The notes: a model not told the origin generated them from the sequence alone. A stretch of DNA of 64,000 nucleotides from Stenotrophomonas raiganjensis (SeqCode) (GCF_030658505.1 NZ_JAUTXR010000188.1:1-64000); one strand, 5' to 3'; positions 46,745 through 55,460 are shown, numbered from the stretch's first letter. Made by a program: numbers and translations.

Positions 46745-47551
46745 ATGCAGGACCTGCGCATTTCCCTCGTCCAGGGCGACACCCGCTGGCACGACCCGGC
46801 CGGCAACCGCGCCTACTACGGCGCGCTGCTGGCACCGCTGGCCGGCACTACCGACCTGGTGATCCTGCCGGAGACCTTCACCAGTGGCTTCTCCAACGAG
46901 GCCATTGCCCAGGCCGAAGGCATGGATGGCCCGACCGTGGCCTGGGTACGCGAGCAGGCCAAGGCCTTGGACGCCGCGGTGATCGGCAGCGTGCAGCTGC
47001 GCGACGGCGAGGGGGTCTACAACCGCCTGCTGTTCGCCACACCCGATGGCAATCTGCAGTTCTACGACAAGCGCCACCTGTTCCGCTACGGCGGCGAACA
47101 CGAACGCTATGCCGCCGGCCGCGACCGCCTGAGCGTGGAATGGAAGGGCTGGCGGATCAATCCGCAGGTCTGCTACGACCTGCGTTTCCCGGTGTTCTGC
47201 CGCAACCGCTACAACGTCGAGCGTCCGCAGCAGCTGGATTTCGACCTGCAGATCTTCGTCGCCAACTGGCCGTCGGCCCGTGCCTATGCGTGGAAGACCC
47301 TGCTGCGTGCGCGCGCGATCGAGAACCTGTGCTTCGTGGCCGCGGTGAATCGTGTTGGCGTCGATGGCAACCAGCTGCACTACGCCGGTGACAGCGCGGT
47401 GATCGACTTCCTTGGCCAGCCTCAGGTGGAGATCCGCGAGCGCGAGCAGGTGGTGACCACCACGATTTCGGCCGAGGCGTTGGCCGCGCACCGCGCGCGC
47501 TTCCCGGCGATGCTCGATGCCGATGCCTTCCACCTGGACGAACGGGCCTGA
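46745..47551 (+). CDS. Omega-amidase (YafV/Nit2-like nitrilase superfamily)
   Basis: The 268-residue C-N hydrolase has the Glu-Lys-Cys triad in ILPETFTSGFS, FYDKRHLFRYGGE and NPQVCYDLRFPVFCRN. It hydrolyses 2-oxoglutaramate or 2-oxosuccinamate, the products of glutamine or asparagine transamination. Its position behind the aminotransferase supports that role. The start at 46745 follows a GGAGGGG ribosome site. Confidence 0.92.
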   Translation: MQDLRISLVQGDTRWHDPAGNRAYYGALLAPLAGTTDLVILPETFTSGFSNEAIAQAEGMDGPTVAWVREQAKALDAAVIGSVQLRDGEGVYNRLLFATPDGNLQFYDKRHLFRYGGEHERYAAGRDRLSVEWKGWRINPQVCYDLRFPVFCRNRYNVERPQQLDFDLQIFVANWPSARAYAWKTLLRARAIENLCFVAAVNRVGVDGNQLHYAGDSAVIDFLGQPQVEIREREQVVTTTISAEALAAHRARFPAMLDADAFHLDERA

Positions 47552-47653
47552 GCGACGGCCTGAACGCCGCCGCACCAGCGCGCGCGCCTGCATTCAACGT
47601 GCACGCGCCCGCTGCTAGATTCGCCGCCAGTCCGACCGAACTGGAAGTCCGCC

Positions 47654-48088
47654 ATGAACAAGTCCTTCGCCCTGCTGCTGGCCCTGTCCGCCGCATCGTT
47701 GGCCCCTGCCGCGCACGCTGCCGGCAACCTCGATTGCGAGCTGCGCTACAACCTCTCAGGCTGGTCGCTGATCTACAAGACCGCCTCCGGCAATGGCACG
47801 GTCACCTGCAGCAACGGCGCCAGCATGCCGGTGCGCATCCAGATGAAGGGTGGCGGCCTGACGGTGGGCAAGTCGAAGATCACCAACGGGCGTGGCAGCT
47901 TCACCGGCGCGGTCAGCCTCAATGAACTGCTGGGGACCTATGCTTCGGTGGGTGCACACGCCGGTGCGGTGAAATCCAGCAACGCGCAGGTGATGACCAA
48001 GGGGGACATCTCGCTGGCCCTGTCCGGTACCGGCAAGGGCTGGGACCTGGGCGTGGACGGCACCGCCTTCACCCTCAGCCGGCGTTGA
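47654..48088 (+). CDS. Secreted protein of unknown function
   Basis: The 144-residue protein has a clean signal peptide (MNKSFALLLALSAASLAPAAHAAG). The mature part is Gly/Ser-rich with two Cys (LDCELRYN, GTVTCSNGAS) and alternating beta-like strands to the end (GTAFTLSRR). I do not recognise the family; it may be a small periplasmic or outer-membrane-associated beta protein. Its last 14 bases overlap the 3' end of a converging gene. Confidence 0.75.
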   Translation: MNKSFALLLALSAASLAPAAHAAGNLDCELRYNLSGWSLIYKTASGNGTVTCSNGASMPVRIQMKGGGLTVGKSKITNGRGSFTGAVSLNELLGTYASVGAHAGAVKSSNAQVMTKGDISLALSGTGKGWDLGVDGTAFTLSRR

Positions 48089-48368
48089 GGCGGCGCGGCT
48101 CCGCAATGTCCCAGCTGATGCGGACGTAGTGCTGGTCGGTGTCGCTCAGCAAACGTTCGACACCGAAACCATTGTTCAGTAGTTGTGCGCTCACGTCTTC
48201 GATGAGCTGTTCGCTGGCCATCACCTGGCTGAAGCCGAACACGATGTAGCGACGACCATTCTGCGAACCGGTCTGGATCGAGTTGTCGAGATCGCGGTAG
48301 AACTGTTCGATCGGGCGCTTGGCGGCAGCGGCGTTGGCGCGGGCCTGTTCGGCGGTGATGGTGATCAT
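48075..48368 (-). CDS. Small cytoplasmic protein of unknown function
   Basis: This 97-residue protein has no signal peptide. It has a helical N-terminal half (ITAEQARANAAAAKRPIEQFYRDLDNSIQ) and a mixed C-terminal half (YIVFGFSQVMASEQLIEDV). I do not recognise the family. It converges on and overlaps the secreted protein gene by 14 bp at the 3' ends. The codon usage and clean ATG suggest a real gene. Confidence 0.6.
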   Translation of the reverse strand: MITITAEQARANAAAAKRPIEQFYRDLDNSIQTGSQNGRRYIVFGFSQVMASEQLIEDVSAQLLNNGFGVERLLSDTDQHYVRISWDIAEPRRLNAG

Positions 48369-48686
48369 GGGTTTCTACGTTGTGCGGGGGGAGCGCGCAC
48401 GATAGCCAGCACCCGGATGTGAATTCCGGGCGTGATGCACAACACTTCCCGTTTGCAGCAATTCCTAACCCGGGGTGAGAACGTTGGGACAGGCAGGAAA
48501 CGTGCTGCGCGATGGTGGACATCCTGCATCGACGTGAAGTCATCAGGAAGGGATGGGTGGCAACCCCTGTGCAGGCGTGCAACGCCCCCGCCCACAAGGG
48601 ATCCCGCCGTGATCCGGGGGCTGTGGGCGCGCAGGCATTTACGTTTTCTTGATCCTGCAGTAACCCTGCAGTGAATAACAGGGACA

Positions 48687-48706
48687 TCCCAGCGATTCTG
48701 CTGGGA
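48687..48706 (+). promoter_or_regulatory. Hairpin in the 5' region of the 48.7-kb secreted protein gene
   Basis: TCCCAGC (48687-48693) pairs with GCTGGGA (48700-48706), ending 4 bp before the AGGAG ribosome site and 16 bp before the ATG. A direct repeat (CCCTGCAGT, twice, near 48655-48675) precedes it. It may tune translation or bind a protein. The rest of the 354-bp gap (48369-48686) shows nothing further. Confidence 0.4.
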
Positions 48707-48722
48707 TCATAGGAGACGCTGA

Positions 48723-49130
48723 ATGGAGTTCAGAACGTCCGTGCTGCTCGCGGCCCTCATCGCCGCGCCCGCCATCGCCCACGCCGAAGTCTGCCTGTCC
48801 GACAGCGGAATCGTCGTGTCCTGTCCAAGCCTGTTGCCGCATCCCGTGACGTCCCGGTTCGAGATTGGGACCTTGCCGCGTGTGGCGGGCTCGCCCTCGG
48901 AGATCTACATCACAGGGGGCGGCCAGGTGGATGGAACGAGTAATTTCTCGGTGTATGCCAATGGCCAGTTCCTGTGCCGTACCAATGACAATCTCGACGG
49001 TGGCAACACCACGCCGATCCGACATTGCACCGCGACCATCGCAACGCCTGGAACCTATGTGATCTCGGCGTCGCGCAACAATGCCGGCAACTTTTTGGCG
49101 CCGATGGACGAAGTGATCAACGTCCAGTAA
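48723..49130 (+). CDS. Secreted protein of unknown function
   Basis: The 135-residue protein has a signal peptide (MEFRTSVLLAALIAAPAIAHAE) and four Cys in the mature part (VCLSDS, VVSCPS, FLCRTN, RHCTAT), which could form two disulfides. Repeated beta-strand-like segments (EIYITGGGQV, NFSVYANGQFLC, GTYVISASRNN) suggest a small Ig-like or beta-sandwich periplasmic protein. No family is recognised. A strong AGGAG ribosome site and an upstream hairpin support expression. Confidence 0.75.
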   Translation: MEFRTSVLLAALIAAPAIAHAEVCLSDSGIVVSCPSLLPHPVTSRFEIGTLPRVAGSPSEIYITGGGQVDGTSNFSVYANGQFLCRTNDNLDGGNTTPIRHCTATIATPGTYVISASRNNAGNFLAPMDEVINVQ

Positions 49131-49197
49131 GCGGTTGTCCGCTGATCCTGGCCCCGGGGCAGGGACCCGGGGCCGCATGGCCGCAGGAGCGGTTTCT

Positions 49198-50352
49198 TCA
49201 CCGACGCGCTGGACGTCCCGGGCGTTCGCCGTCAACTGACCGACCCCGCTGCAGCCACAGCGCCAGCAGGCCACACGCGATGAGGGTCGGTGCGAGCAGC
49301 TGCAGTGCACCGACCAGCGCCATCGCCGCACCGATCAGCAGGTAGTAGAGCAGGCCGAACAGCGCGCCCGCACTGCCGAGGCAGTGTGGATAGCCGCGCA
49401 GGGCCTGGCCGAGCACGTTGGGGATGGCGAGGCCGAACCCGGTCACCACCGGTACCATCGCCACAACCAGCGCGGGGTGATCCTGCAGCAGCGCTGCCGA
49501 CAGGCCGCCGCCCAGCAGCAGTGCTGCGGCGAGGCGGATACGGATGGCGGGTGTCACGCCGGCTCGCAGCAGGCGGCCATTCACCCAGGCACCGAGCGCC
49601 GAGCCCAGCGCCAGTACCGCGCCACTGGCACCGAACCAAGACAACGGCCAGTGCAGGCGTTCGAATACGAACGGGCCCAGCGCGTACCAGCTGTACATGG
49701 CGACGTTGAACGCCATCACCAACAGCGCCTGTGACCAGATCCAGCGGTCGCAAAGCAGTTGCCGCAGCAACGGCAGCAAGGGCGCCTGCACGGCCCGTGC
49801 AGGACGGCTCTCGTGCAGGCCTGCTGCAGTACCGGCGATCAGCAGCGCAGCGATCAGCAACAGTCCGGCCTGGACACCGGCATAGCCATTCGCGGTCACC
49901 AGCAGGCTGCCCAGTGCCAGGCCGATGGCCGGACTCAACGCCAGCGCCATGCCGATCCAGGAAAACGCCTGTGCCAGCGCGGGGCCCTGCAGGCGGTCGC
50001 GCAGCACGGTCTGGGTCACCACTGAAGCGGCGGCCGCACCCACCGCGGCCAATGTCTGGACCAGCAGCACCTGCCCGAAACTGTTCGCCCGCAGGCCGAA
50101 CAGCGCGGCGACTGAGAAGGTGGCCAGGCCGGCCAGCATGGCCGGGCGTCGGCCCAGGCGGTCCGCGAGCCGCCCCCACAGCAGCACACCCGCAGCGAAG
50201 CCGAACAGGTACAGGCTCATCGCCTGGCTGGCGGCAGCGGGCGGCAGCGCGAAGCGCTCGGCCAGATCGGCCAGTGCCGGGCTGTACAGGGTCTGCGCCA
50301 GCTGAGGGAACATCAGCAGCGCGATGGTGAGCAACAACAGGCGACGCGACAT
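49198..50352 (-). CDS. MFS multidrug efflux transporter (Bcr/CflA-like)
   Basis: The 384-residue protein has twelve hydrophobic helices, with the drug:H+ antiporter motif between helices 2 and 3 (LLWGRLADRLGRRPAMLAG). The motif-C-like region is LSPAIGLALGSLL. It fits the Bcr/CflA family of small-molecule exporters; the substrate is unknown. The ATG at 50352 faces a divergent AraC regulator gene about 90 bp away, the classical arrangement of a locally regulated efflux pump. Confidence 0.88.
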   Translation of the reverse strand: MSRRLLLLTIALLMFPQLAQTLYSPALADLAERFALPPAAASQAMSLYLFGFAAGVLLWGRLADRLGRRPAMLAGLATFSVAALFGLRANSFGQVLLVQTLAAVGAAAASVVTQTVLRDRLQGPALAQAFSWIGMALALSPAIGLALGSLLVTANGYAGVQAGLLLIAALLIAGTAAGLHESRPARAVQAPLLPLLRQLLCDRWIWSQALLVMAFNVAMYSWYALGPFVFERLHWPLSWFGASGAVLALGSALGAWVNGRLLRAGVTPAIRIRLAAALLLGGGLSAALLQDHPALVVAMVPVVTGFGLAIPNVLGQALRGYPHCLGSAGALFGLLYYLLIGAAMALVGALQLLAPTLIACGLLALWLQRGRSVDGERPGRPARR

Positions 50353-50442
50353 GCGGACGCTCCAGAGGCTGGGCCGCGCATTGTGGTTGCGGACGCGATG
50401 GCGCACTCTGTCTGTTCTGCCAGTAAATATCTGAAATCGGAC

Positions 50443-51231
50443 ATGGCGTGGTTGCAGCCCGATGCACATTTCGACGCCGACGCCTGGGCCGCGCCGGTAC
50501 TGGGTATCGCCTCATCGCTGGCCGACCACGATTCGGGTTGGCACCAGCATGCACGCGCGCAGCTGCTCTACACCCGGCAGGGCTGCACGCGCCTGACCTA
50601 TGGAGATCGCATCAGCCTGCTGCCGCCGTCACGCGCAGCCTGGATTCCAGGTGGGCTTACTCATCGGGCACAGATGCGCCAGGCGGTCGACTACCGTTCG
50701 CTGTACTTCGACGCTGCGTTGTCGGCGCAGTTGCCGCAACAGCCGGCGATCATCAGTGTTGGTCCGCTGCTGCAGGCCTTGCTGGAGCCGATCGCGCAGG
50801 CGCCATTCGACCATGACTGGCAGGCGCCGCGCGCGCACCACCAGCTGGCGTTGTGCGTACTGGAGATCGCTGCTGCGCCGGTGGCGCCGATGGACCTACC
50901 TTTGCCTCGTGATCCGCGGATCGCACGGTGCCTCCCGGTGGCCGAACAGCTGCCGCCCGAACTGGGGGCGCTGGCCGCGCGCACGGGCCTGAGCGTGCGT
51001 ACCGTCGGCCGGTTGATGCAGCGTGATACCGGCATGAGCTATCAGGCCTGGCGCCAGCAATGGCGCCTGATGCGGGCCATGGAGCTGCTGCTGCTTGGCC
51101 ATCGCGTCGCGCATGTGGCGCAGGACACGGGTTTCTCCGCCGAGAGTCCGTTCATCGCCTTCTTCCGCAGCATGACCGGCACCACACCCGCCGCGTTCCA
51201 GCGCCACGCAACAGGGGACGGAGGGGATTAA
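50443..51231 (+). CDS. AraC-family transcriptional regulator
   Basis: The 262-residue protein has an N-terminal cupin-like sensor (WHQHARAQLLYTRQGCTRL, then SRAAWIPGGLTHRAQM). A C-terminal double helix-turn-helix AraC domain (GALAARTGLSVRTVGRLMQRD, and RVAHVAQDTGFSAESPFIAFFRSMTGTTP) follows. It probably controls the divergent MFS gene. Earlier in-frame starts exist (GTG 50383, ATG 50398); 50443 gives a normal cupin N-terminus. Its last codons and TAA stop lie inside the left arm of a 26-bp inverted repeat, so the C-terminal GDGGD is repeat-derived. Confidence 0.88.
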   Translation: MAWLQPDAHFDADAWAAPVLGIASSLADHDSGWHQHARAQLLYTRQGCTRLTYGDRISLLPPSRAAWIPGGLTHRAQMRQAVDYRSLYFDAALSAQLPQQPAIISVGPLLQALLEPIAQAPFDHDWQAPRAHHQLALCVLEIAAAPVAPMDLPLPRDPRIARCLPVAEQLPPELGALAARTGLSVRTVGRLMQRDTGMSYQAWRQQWRLMRAMELLLLGHRVAHVAQDTGFSAESPFIAFFRSMTGTTPAAFQRHATGDGGD

Positions 51232-51290
51232 GTCGCTTTCGCCCTTTCGACACAGGCCGTGGCAAAAGCGACTTAATCCCCTCCGTCCCC
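51214..51290. repeat. Perfect 26-bp inverted repeat with 25-bp loop
   Basis: The left arm (51214-51239) and right arm (51265-51290) are exact reverse complements. They are GGGGACGG-headed, with a GATTAAGTCGC core. The element overlaps the 3' end of the AraC gene and sits 10 bp before a terminator. It looks like a mobile or dispersed repeat rather than a simple terminator. Confidence 0.85.
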
Positions 51291-51300
51291 TTTTCAACGA

Positions 51301-51327
51301 AAAACCCCGGCTTGCGCCGGGGTTTTT
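51301..51327. terminator. Bidirectional terminator between araC-type gene and rluB
   Basis: AAAACCCCGGC (51301-51311) pairs with GCCGGGGTTTT (51316-51326). The A and T runs let it act on both strands, ending the AraC message and the rluB/scp operon. Confidence 0.9.
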
Positions 51328-51348
51328 CATTTCAGGCGTGCCGGTGGA

Positions 51349-52998
51349 TCAGCCGCCGCGCGGGCCGCTGCGGCGCGGGCCGCCCGGACCGCGGTTGCCG
51401 CCGGGGCCACCCGGGCCACGGTTGCCACCCGGACCGCCGGGGCCGCGGTTACCGCCCGGGCCACGGTTGTTGCCACCGCCCGGACCGCGACCGCCCGGAC
51501 GGGCGCCGTGTGCCGGCTTCGGGCTGCCATACGGGTTGAAGCCCGGGGTGGCGTGGTCGGACGGGAAGCTCGGGGCATTGCCCGGATGACCGTACGGGTG
51601 CTTGTTGCCCTGGCCCTGCGAGCGGTTGCCGGCACCGGCCGGACGACCCTGGCCGCCTGCGCCGCCACGGCCTTCACCGCCGAAGCCGCCACGGCCCTGG
51701 CCGCCACCGGCGCCTGCGCCCGGCCCCTTCGGCTTGCCGTACGGACGGCCCTGGCCGCCTGCGCCCGGACCACGGGCCCCCGGGCCACGTGCGCCCGGAC
51801 CGGCATTGCGGTGGCCGCTCGGGCCGGTGCTCACGCCATCCGGCACGTACCAGGTGCGGAACGCGGCCGGGTTGCCTTCCGGCAGCGAACGGTCATTCTT
51901 CGGCGCGCGCTGCTTGAACGGCTTCTGCGACTGCTTTGCTGCCGCTTCACCGCTGACAGTCAGGCCGCCCTTGAAGCCGCCACCCTTGCCGCCGCGGCCA
52001 CGGCCGCGGTCTTCGCGGACGTTGTCGAAGCGGCGCAGCTCGCGACCTTCATCGGCGGTGTTGTGGCCGTTGACGTAGGCGTTGCCGCGGCCACCTTCGC
52101 GCACGCGCACGGTGGTCTTGGCGGCGCGACGCTGGCCGATCACCGGCTGCAGGGTCAGTGCCGACGGTGCGCCTTCTTCCAGCTTCAGCTGTGCACGCAG
52201 GGCTTCCACCTGGGCGGTGCCCAGTTCCACCGAATGGCCACGGGCCAGTTCGCGCGGCAGGCTCACCTTGCCGTAGCGGGTGCGCTTCAGGCGGCTGACC
52301 TGGCAGCCCTGCGATTCCCACAGGCGGCGCACTTCACGGTTGCGGCCTTCCTTCACCACGACGCGGAACCAGTCGTGCGAGTCGGTGCCGCCGATGCGTT
52401 CGATCTCGTCGAACTTGGCCGGGCCATCTTCCAGGGCAACGCCACGGGCGAGGCGGTCGACGATGGCGTCGGAGACCTTTTCCTCGCCTTCCGGCGCGCG
52501 CACGCGCACCACGTATTCGCGCTCGACCTCGAACGACGGGTGCATCATGGCGTTGGCCAGTTCACCGTCGGTGGTGGCCAGCAGCAGGCCGGTGGTGTTG
52601 ATGTCCAGGCGGCCGATCGCGATCCAGCGCGCGCCCTTCAGTGGCGGCAGCGACTCGAACACGGTCGGGCGGCCTTCGGGGTCTTCGCGGGTGGTCACTT
52701 CGCCTTCCGGCTTGTTGTAGACCAGCACGCGCGACGGCTCGGCCAGGGCGGTGGCGACGAAGCCGCGGCCGTCCAGCTCGATCCTGTCGCCGCTCTTGAC
52801 CGACATGCCGGTCTGCGCGACTTCGCCATTGACCTTGACCAGGCCTTCGGCGATGCGCTGTTCCAGCGCGCGGCGCGAGCCAAGGCCGGCCTGGGCCAGC
52901 ACCTTGTGCAGGCGTTCTTCCAACTTGAACTGTTCGGAGGTGGCTTCACGCTTGAGCGAGAGCTTGTTCAACGACAGCTTGCGAGGGGTGTCACTCAT
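51349..52998 (-). CDS. rluB: 23S rRNA pseudouridine synthase RluB with long Gly/Arg/Pro-rich tail
   Basis: The 549-residue protein has an S4 RNA-binding domain (about 25-85, KVLAQAGLGSRRALEQRIAE). The pseudouridine synthase domain follows (about 88-240) with catalytic Asp in GRLDINTTGLLLATTDG. RluB modifies U2605 of 23S rRNA. After about residue 280 comes a basic linker, then some 170 residues of low-complexity GGNRGPGG/GRGGFGG repeats, an RGG-like, probably disordered RNA-binding tail. E. coli RluB (291 residues) has a shorter one. The start at 52998 overlaps the scpB stop by eight bases. Confidence 0.94.
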   Translation of the reverse strand: MSDTPRKLSLNKLSLKREATSEQFKLEERLHKVLAQAGLGSRRALEQRIAEGLVKVNGEVAQTGMSVKSGDRIELDGRGFVATALAEPSRVLVYNKPEGEVTTREDPEGRPTVFESLPPLKGARWIAIGRLDINTTGLLLATTDGELANAMMHPSFEVEREYVVRVRAPEGEEKVSDAIVDRLARGVALEDGPAKFDEIERIGGTDSHDWFRVVVKEGRNREVRRLWESQGCQVSRLKRTRYGKVSLPRELARGHSVELGTAQVEALRAQLKLEEGAPSALTLQPVIGQRRAAKTTVRVREGGRGNAYVNGHNTADEGRELRRFDNVREDRGRGRGGKGGGFKGGLTVSGEAAAKQSQKPFKQRAPKNDRSLPEGNPAAFRTWYVPDGVSTGPSGHRNAGPGARGPGARGPGAGGQGRPYGKPKGPGAGAGGGQGRGGFGGEGRGGAGGQGRPAGAGNRSQGQGNKHPYGHPGNAPSFPSDHATPGFNPYGSPKPAHGARPGGRGPGGGNNRGPGGNRGPGGPGGNRGPGGPGGNRGPGGPRRSGPRGG

Positions 52999-53866
52999 CA
53001 GTTTTGCTCCGGCCGACGGTTTCGAGGTCGGCCTCTGGTTCGGAATCGGCTTGGTCAACAGCCACGGTCGTCATCGCGACGGCGTTGTCTTCGCGTTCGT
53101 TCACTGGCACCGCGCGCTCGCCCGGCGCGGAATCGGGGTGCCCATCATCGAAGGGCGAAGGTGCTTGCTCATCGGAGGCCGGTGCAGGGGCTGCATCGGC
53201 GGAATCGGGGGTGTCACTGCCGGCCAGGCCGGCGTCATCGTTCGCGGCAGCACCATCTGTGCCGGCCGAGATGTCCGGACCGTCGGCGCCTGCGGCGGCC
53301 GGCGCATCGCGGTCCAGCGCCAGCTGCGGTTCCAGCTCGCCCAGGTCCTTCAGTTCCGACAATGGCGGCAGCTCATCCAGCCGCTTCAGGCCGAAGTAGT
53401 CCAGGAAGCCTTTGGTGGTGCCGAACAGGGCCGGCTTGCCGGGCACGTCGCGGTGGCCGACCACGCGGATCCATTCGCGTTCTTCCAGCGCCTGGATGAT
53501 GTTGCTGCTGACCGCCACGCCGCGTACCTGCTCGATCTCGCCGCGGGTGATCGGCTGCCGGTAGGCGATCAGTGCCAGGGTTTCCAGGGTGGCACGGGTG
53601 TAGCGGGTCTTGCGTTCGGTCCACAGCCGGCTGATCCAGCCATGCACTTCGCCGGTGACCTGGTAGCGGAAACCGGAGGCGACCTCGACCAGTTCCACGC
53701 CGCGGCCTTCGCAGGCCTCGCGCAGGCGTTCCAGCGCACGTTCGATGCTGCCCGGCGGTGCCGGTTCCTCTTCCGGGAACAGGTCCTTCAGCTGGGCCAG
53801 GGTGAGCGGCTGGCTGGAGGCCAGCAGGGCACCTTCGACAATGCGGTTGATCAGCAATTGATCCAT
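52991..53866 (-). CDS. scpB: Segregation and condensation protein B
   Basis: The 291-residue protein has two winged-helix domains in its first ~185 residues (IVEGALLASSQPLTLAQLKDLF, then TLETLALIAYRQPITRGEIEQVRGV and LFGTTKGFLDYFGL). ScpB is the kite subunit of the SMC-ScpA-ScpB condensin. The last ~100 residues are an Ala/Asp/Glu-rich acidic, presumably disordered tail that is longer than usual. It lies 13 bp after scpA. Confidence 0.94.
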   Translation of the reverse strand: MDQLLINRIVEGALLASSQPLTLAQLKDLFPEEEPAPPGSIERALERLREACEGRGVELVEVASGFRYQVTGEVHGWISRLWTERKTRYTRATLETLALIAYRQPITRGEIEQVRGVAVSSNIIQALEEREWIRVVGHRDVPGKPALFGTTKGFLDYFGLKRLDELPPLSELKDLGELEPQLALDRDAPAAAGADGPDISAGTDGAAANDDAGLAGSDTPDSADAAPAPASDEQAPSPFDDGHPDSAPGERAVPVNEREDNAVAMTTVAVDQADSEPEADLETVGRSKTDE

Positions 53867-53879
53867 CGGCAGTCAGCGC

Positions 53880-54785
53880 TCACTCGTCTGCATTGGCGGC
53901 GTCGTTGTCGTCGAACTCGCTGCTGAACTGCAGCGGGGCATTGGTATTGCCAGCGGCCAGTGATTTCACGTAGATCGGCGCCAGCGGCTCTTCCTGGACG
54001 ATGTCCAGCAGCTGTTCCTTGGCCAGTTCCAGCACCGCCAGGAACGTGACCAGCACGCCCAGCTTGCCTTCTTCGGCGGTGAACAGCCCTTCAAAACGAT
54101 AGAACTTGCCGTCCTCCAGGCGCCCCAGCACTTCGCCCATGCGTTGCCGCACGCTCAGTGCTTCACGCTTGATGGCGTGGCCGCTGAACAGCTCGGCGCG
54201 CTTGAGCACGTCGTGCAGGGCCAGCAGCATTTCCTTCAGGTCCACCGGTGGCGGCAGCTTCACCGCAGCGCGTTCGGGCATGAAGGCATGGGCCACGCTG
54301 GTGTCGCGGTCCTGGCGGGGCAGGGCGTCGATGTCCTCGGCGGCCTGCTTGAAGCGTTCGTACTCCTGCAGCCGGCGCACCAGTTCGGCGCGCGGATCGG
54401 CCTCATCGCCGTCTTCGCTGACCGGGCGCGGCAGCAGCATGCGCGACTTCACTTCGGCCAGGATCGCGGCCATCACCAGGTACTCGGCGGCCAGCTCGAA
54501 GCGCAGTTCGCGCATCACGGTGATGTATTCCACGTACTGCCGGGTGATCTCGGCCACGGGAATGTCCAGCACGTCCAGGTTCTGGCGCCGGATCAGGTAC
54601 AGCAGCAGGTCCAGCGGGCCTTCGAAGGCATCCAGGATGACTTCCAGCGCGTCCGGCGGAATGTACAGGTCCTGCGGAATCTGCAGGACCGGTTGCCCAT
54701 GCACCACGGCCAGCGGCATTTCCTGCTGCTGGGGGGCGGGCGGCCGGGTTGGCGGGTTCGCGTCGAGCGCGAGTTCGGAAGTCAT
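53880..54785 (-). CDS. scpA: Segregation and condensation protein A
   Basis: The 301-residue kleisin has FEGPLDLLLYLIRRQNLDVLDIPVAEITRQY, the classic ScpA opening, then an AEYLVMAAILAEVKSRMLLP helix. A C-terminal winged-helix segment (KLGVLVTFLAVLELAKEQLLDIVQ) binds SMC. It bridges the SMC heads in chromosome condensation. It heads a scpA-scpB-rluB operon. The gap to the divergent yciI gene (54786-55160) has a TAGAAT -10-like element (55121-55126) and no gene I can support. Confidence 0.95.
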   Translation of the reverse strand: MTSELALDANPPTRPPAPQQQEMPLAVVHGQPVLQIPQDLYIPPDALEVILDAFEGPLDLLLYLIRRQNLDVLDIPVAEITRQYVEYITVMRELRFELAAEYLVMAAILAEVKSRMLLPRPVSEDGDEADPRAELVRRLQEYERFKQAAEDIDALPRQDRDTSVAHAFMPERAAVKLPPPVDLKEMLLALHDVLKRAELFSGHAIKREALSVRQRMGEVLGRLEDGKFYRFEGLFTAEEGKLGVLVTFLAVLELAKEQLLDIVQEEPLAPIYVKSLAAGNTNAPLQFSSEFDDNDAANADE

Positions 54786-55160
54786 CTAATGGACATCAGG
54801 ATTGCAACGGACCAGTCGCGGCACCGGGTTCGCCGGGCCAACGCCACGGCGCCCCAGGGCACCAGACACGCCGGGATCGGCGCGATTCCACACATATCAA
54901 ACAGCAGGACGCGCCGCAGGAGACGGCAGCGACAAAACTACGGGGAGGTCGTCTACGTGGCCCGGCCAGGTGGTCCGGTTTGAAGCAGCGGGACGATCGT
55001 CGGGGGCTGCGTTGGCCGCAAAAACCGACGGGCTGCTGCATCCAGCCACGTGCAATGGAGTCTAGGGTAAGCCTTTGTCGCGCCAGTGTCCAGCCGGGCC
55101 GGGGCAGGGGCCGCATTGGCTAGAATCTGCGCACCCGACAACGCAAGTGAGGAAATGCCG

Positions 55161-55460
55161 GTGTGGTATGTGATCGAAGGCTATGACGGCCAGGATGTGC
55201 TGGCGCAGCGGCTGCAGGCGCGGCCGGAACACCTGGCGCGGCTGCACGCGCTGCGCGACGAAGGGCGCCTGCTGCTGGCCGGCCCGTGCCCGGCGGTGGA
55301 CAGCGAAGACCCGGGCCCGGCCGGTTTCAGTGGTTCGGTGGTGATTGCGCAGTTCGAGTCGCTTCCACAGGCCCAGGCCTGGGCCGATGCCGACCCTTAC
55401 GTGGCGGCCGGCGTCTACACCCGCGTCCAGGTGCGCCCCTTCCGCAAGGTCCTGCCGTGA
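55161..55460 (+). CDS. yciI: YciI family protein
   Basis: The 99-residue protein is very close to E. coli YciI in layout: (M)[33 protein letters not shown], the His/Asp pair (Asp in [15 protein letters not shown]), and [16 protein letters not shown]. YciI proteins are small dimers with a putative His-Asp catalytic pair, possibly dehalogenase-like; the true function is unknown. GTG at 55161 fits AGGAA spacing and the E. coli N-terminus better than the ATG at 55155, which is too near the ribosome site. The stop overlaps bolA (GTGA). Confidence 0.9.
   Translation: MWYVIEGYDGQDVLAQRLQARPEHLARLHALRDEGRLLLAGPCPAVDSEDPGPAGFSGSVVIAQFESLPQAQAWADADPYVAAGVYTRVQVRPFRKVLP

Noticed and set aside
51360..51480. 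Short tandem repeats that resemble a CRISPR or minisatellite array
   Set aside because: They are in-frame GGNRGPGG codon repeats of the RluB tail, without spacers or regular repeat-spacer length.
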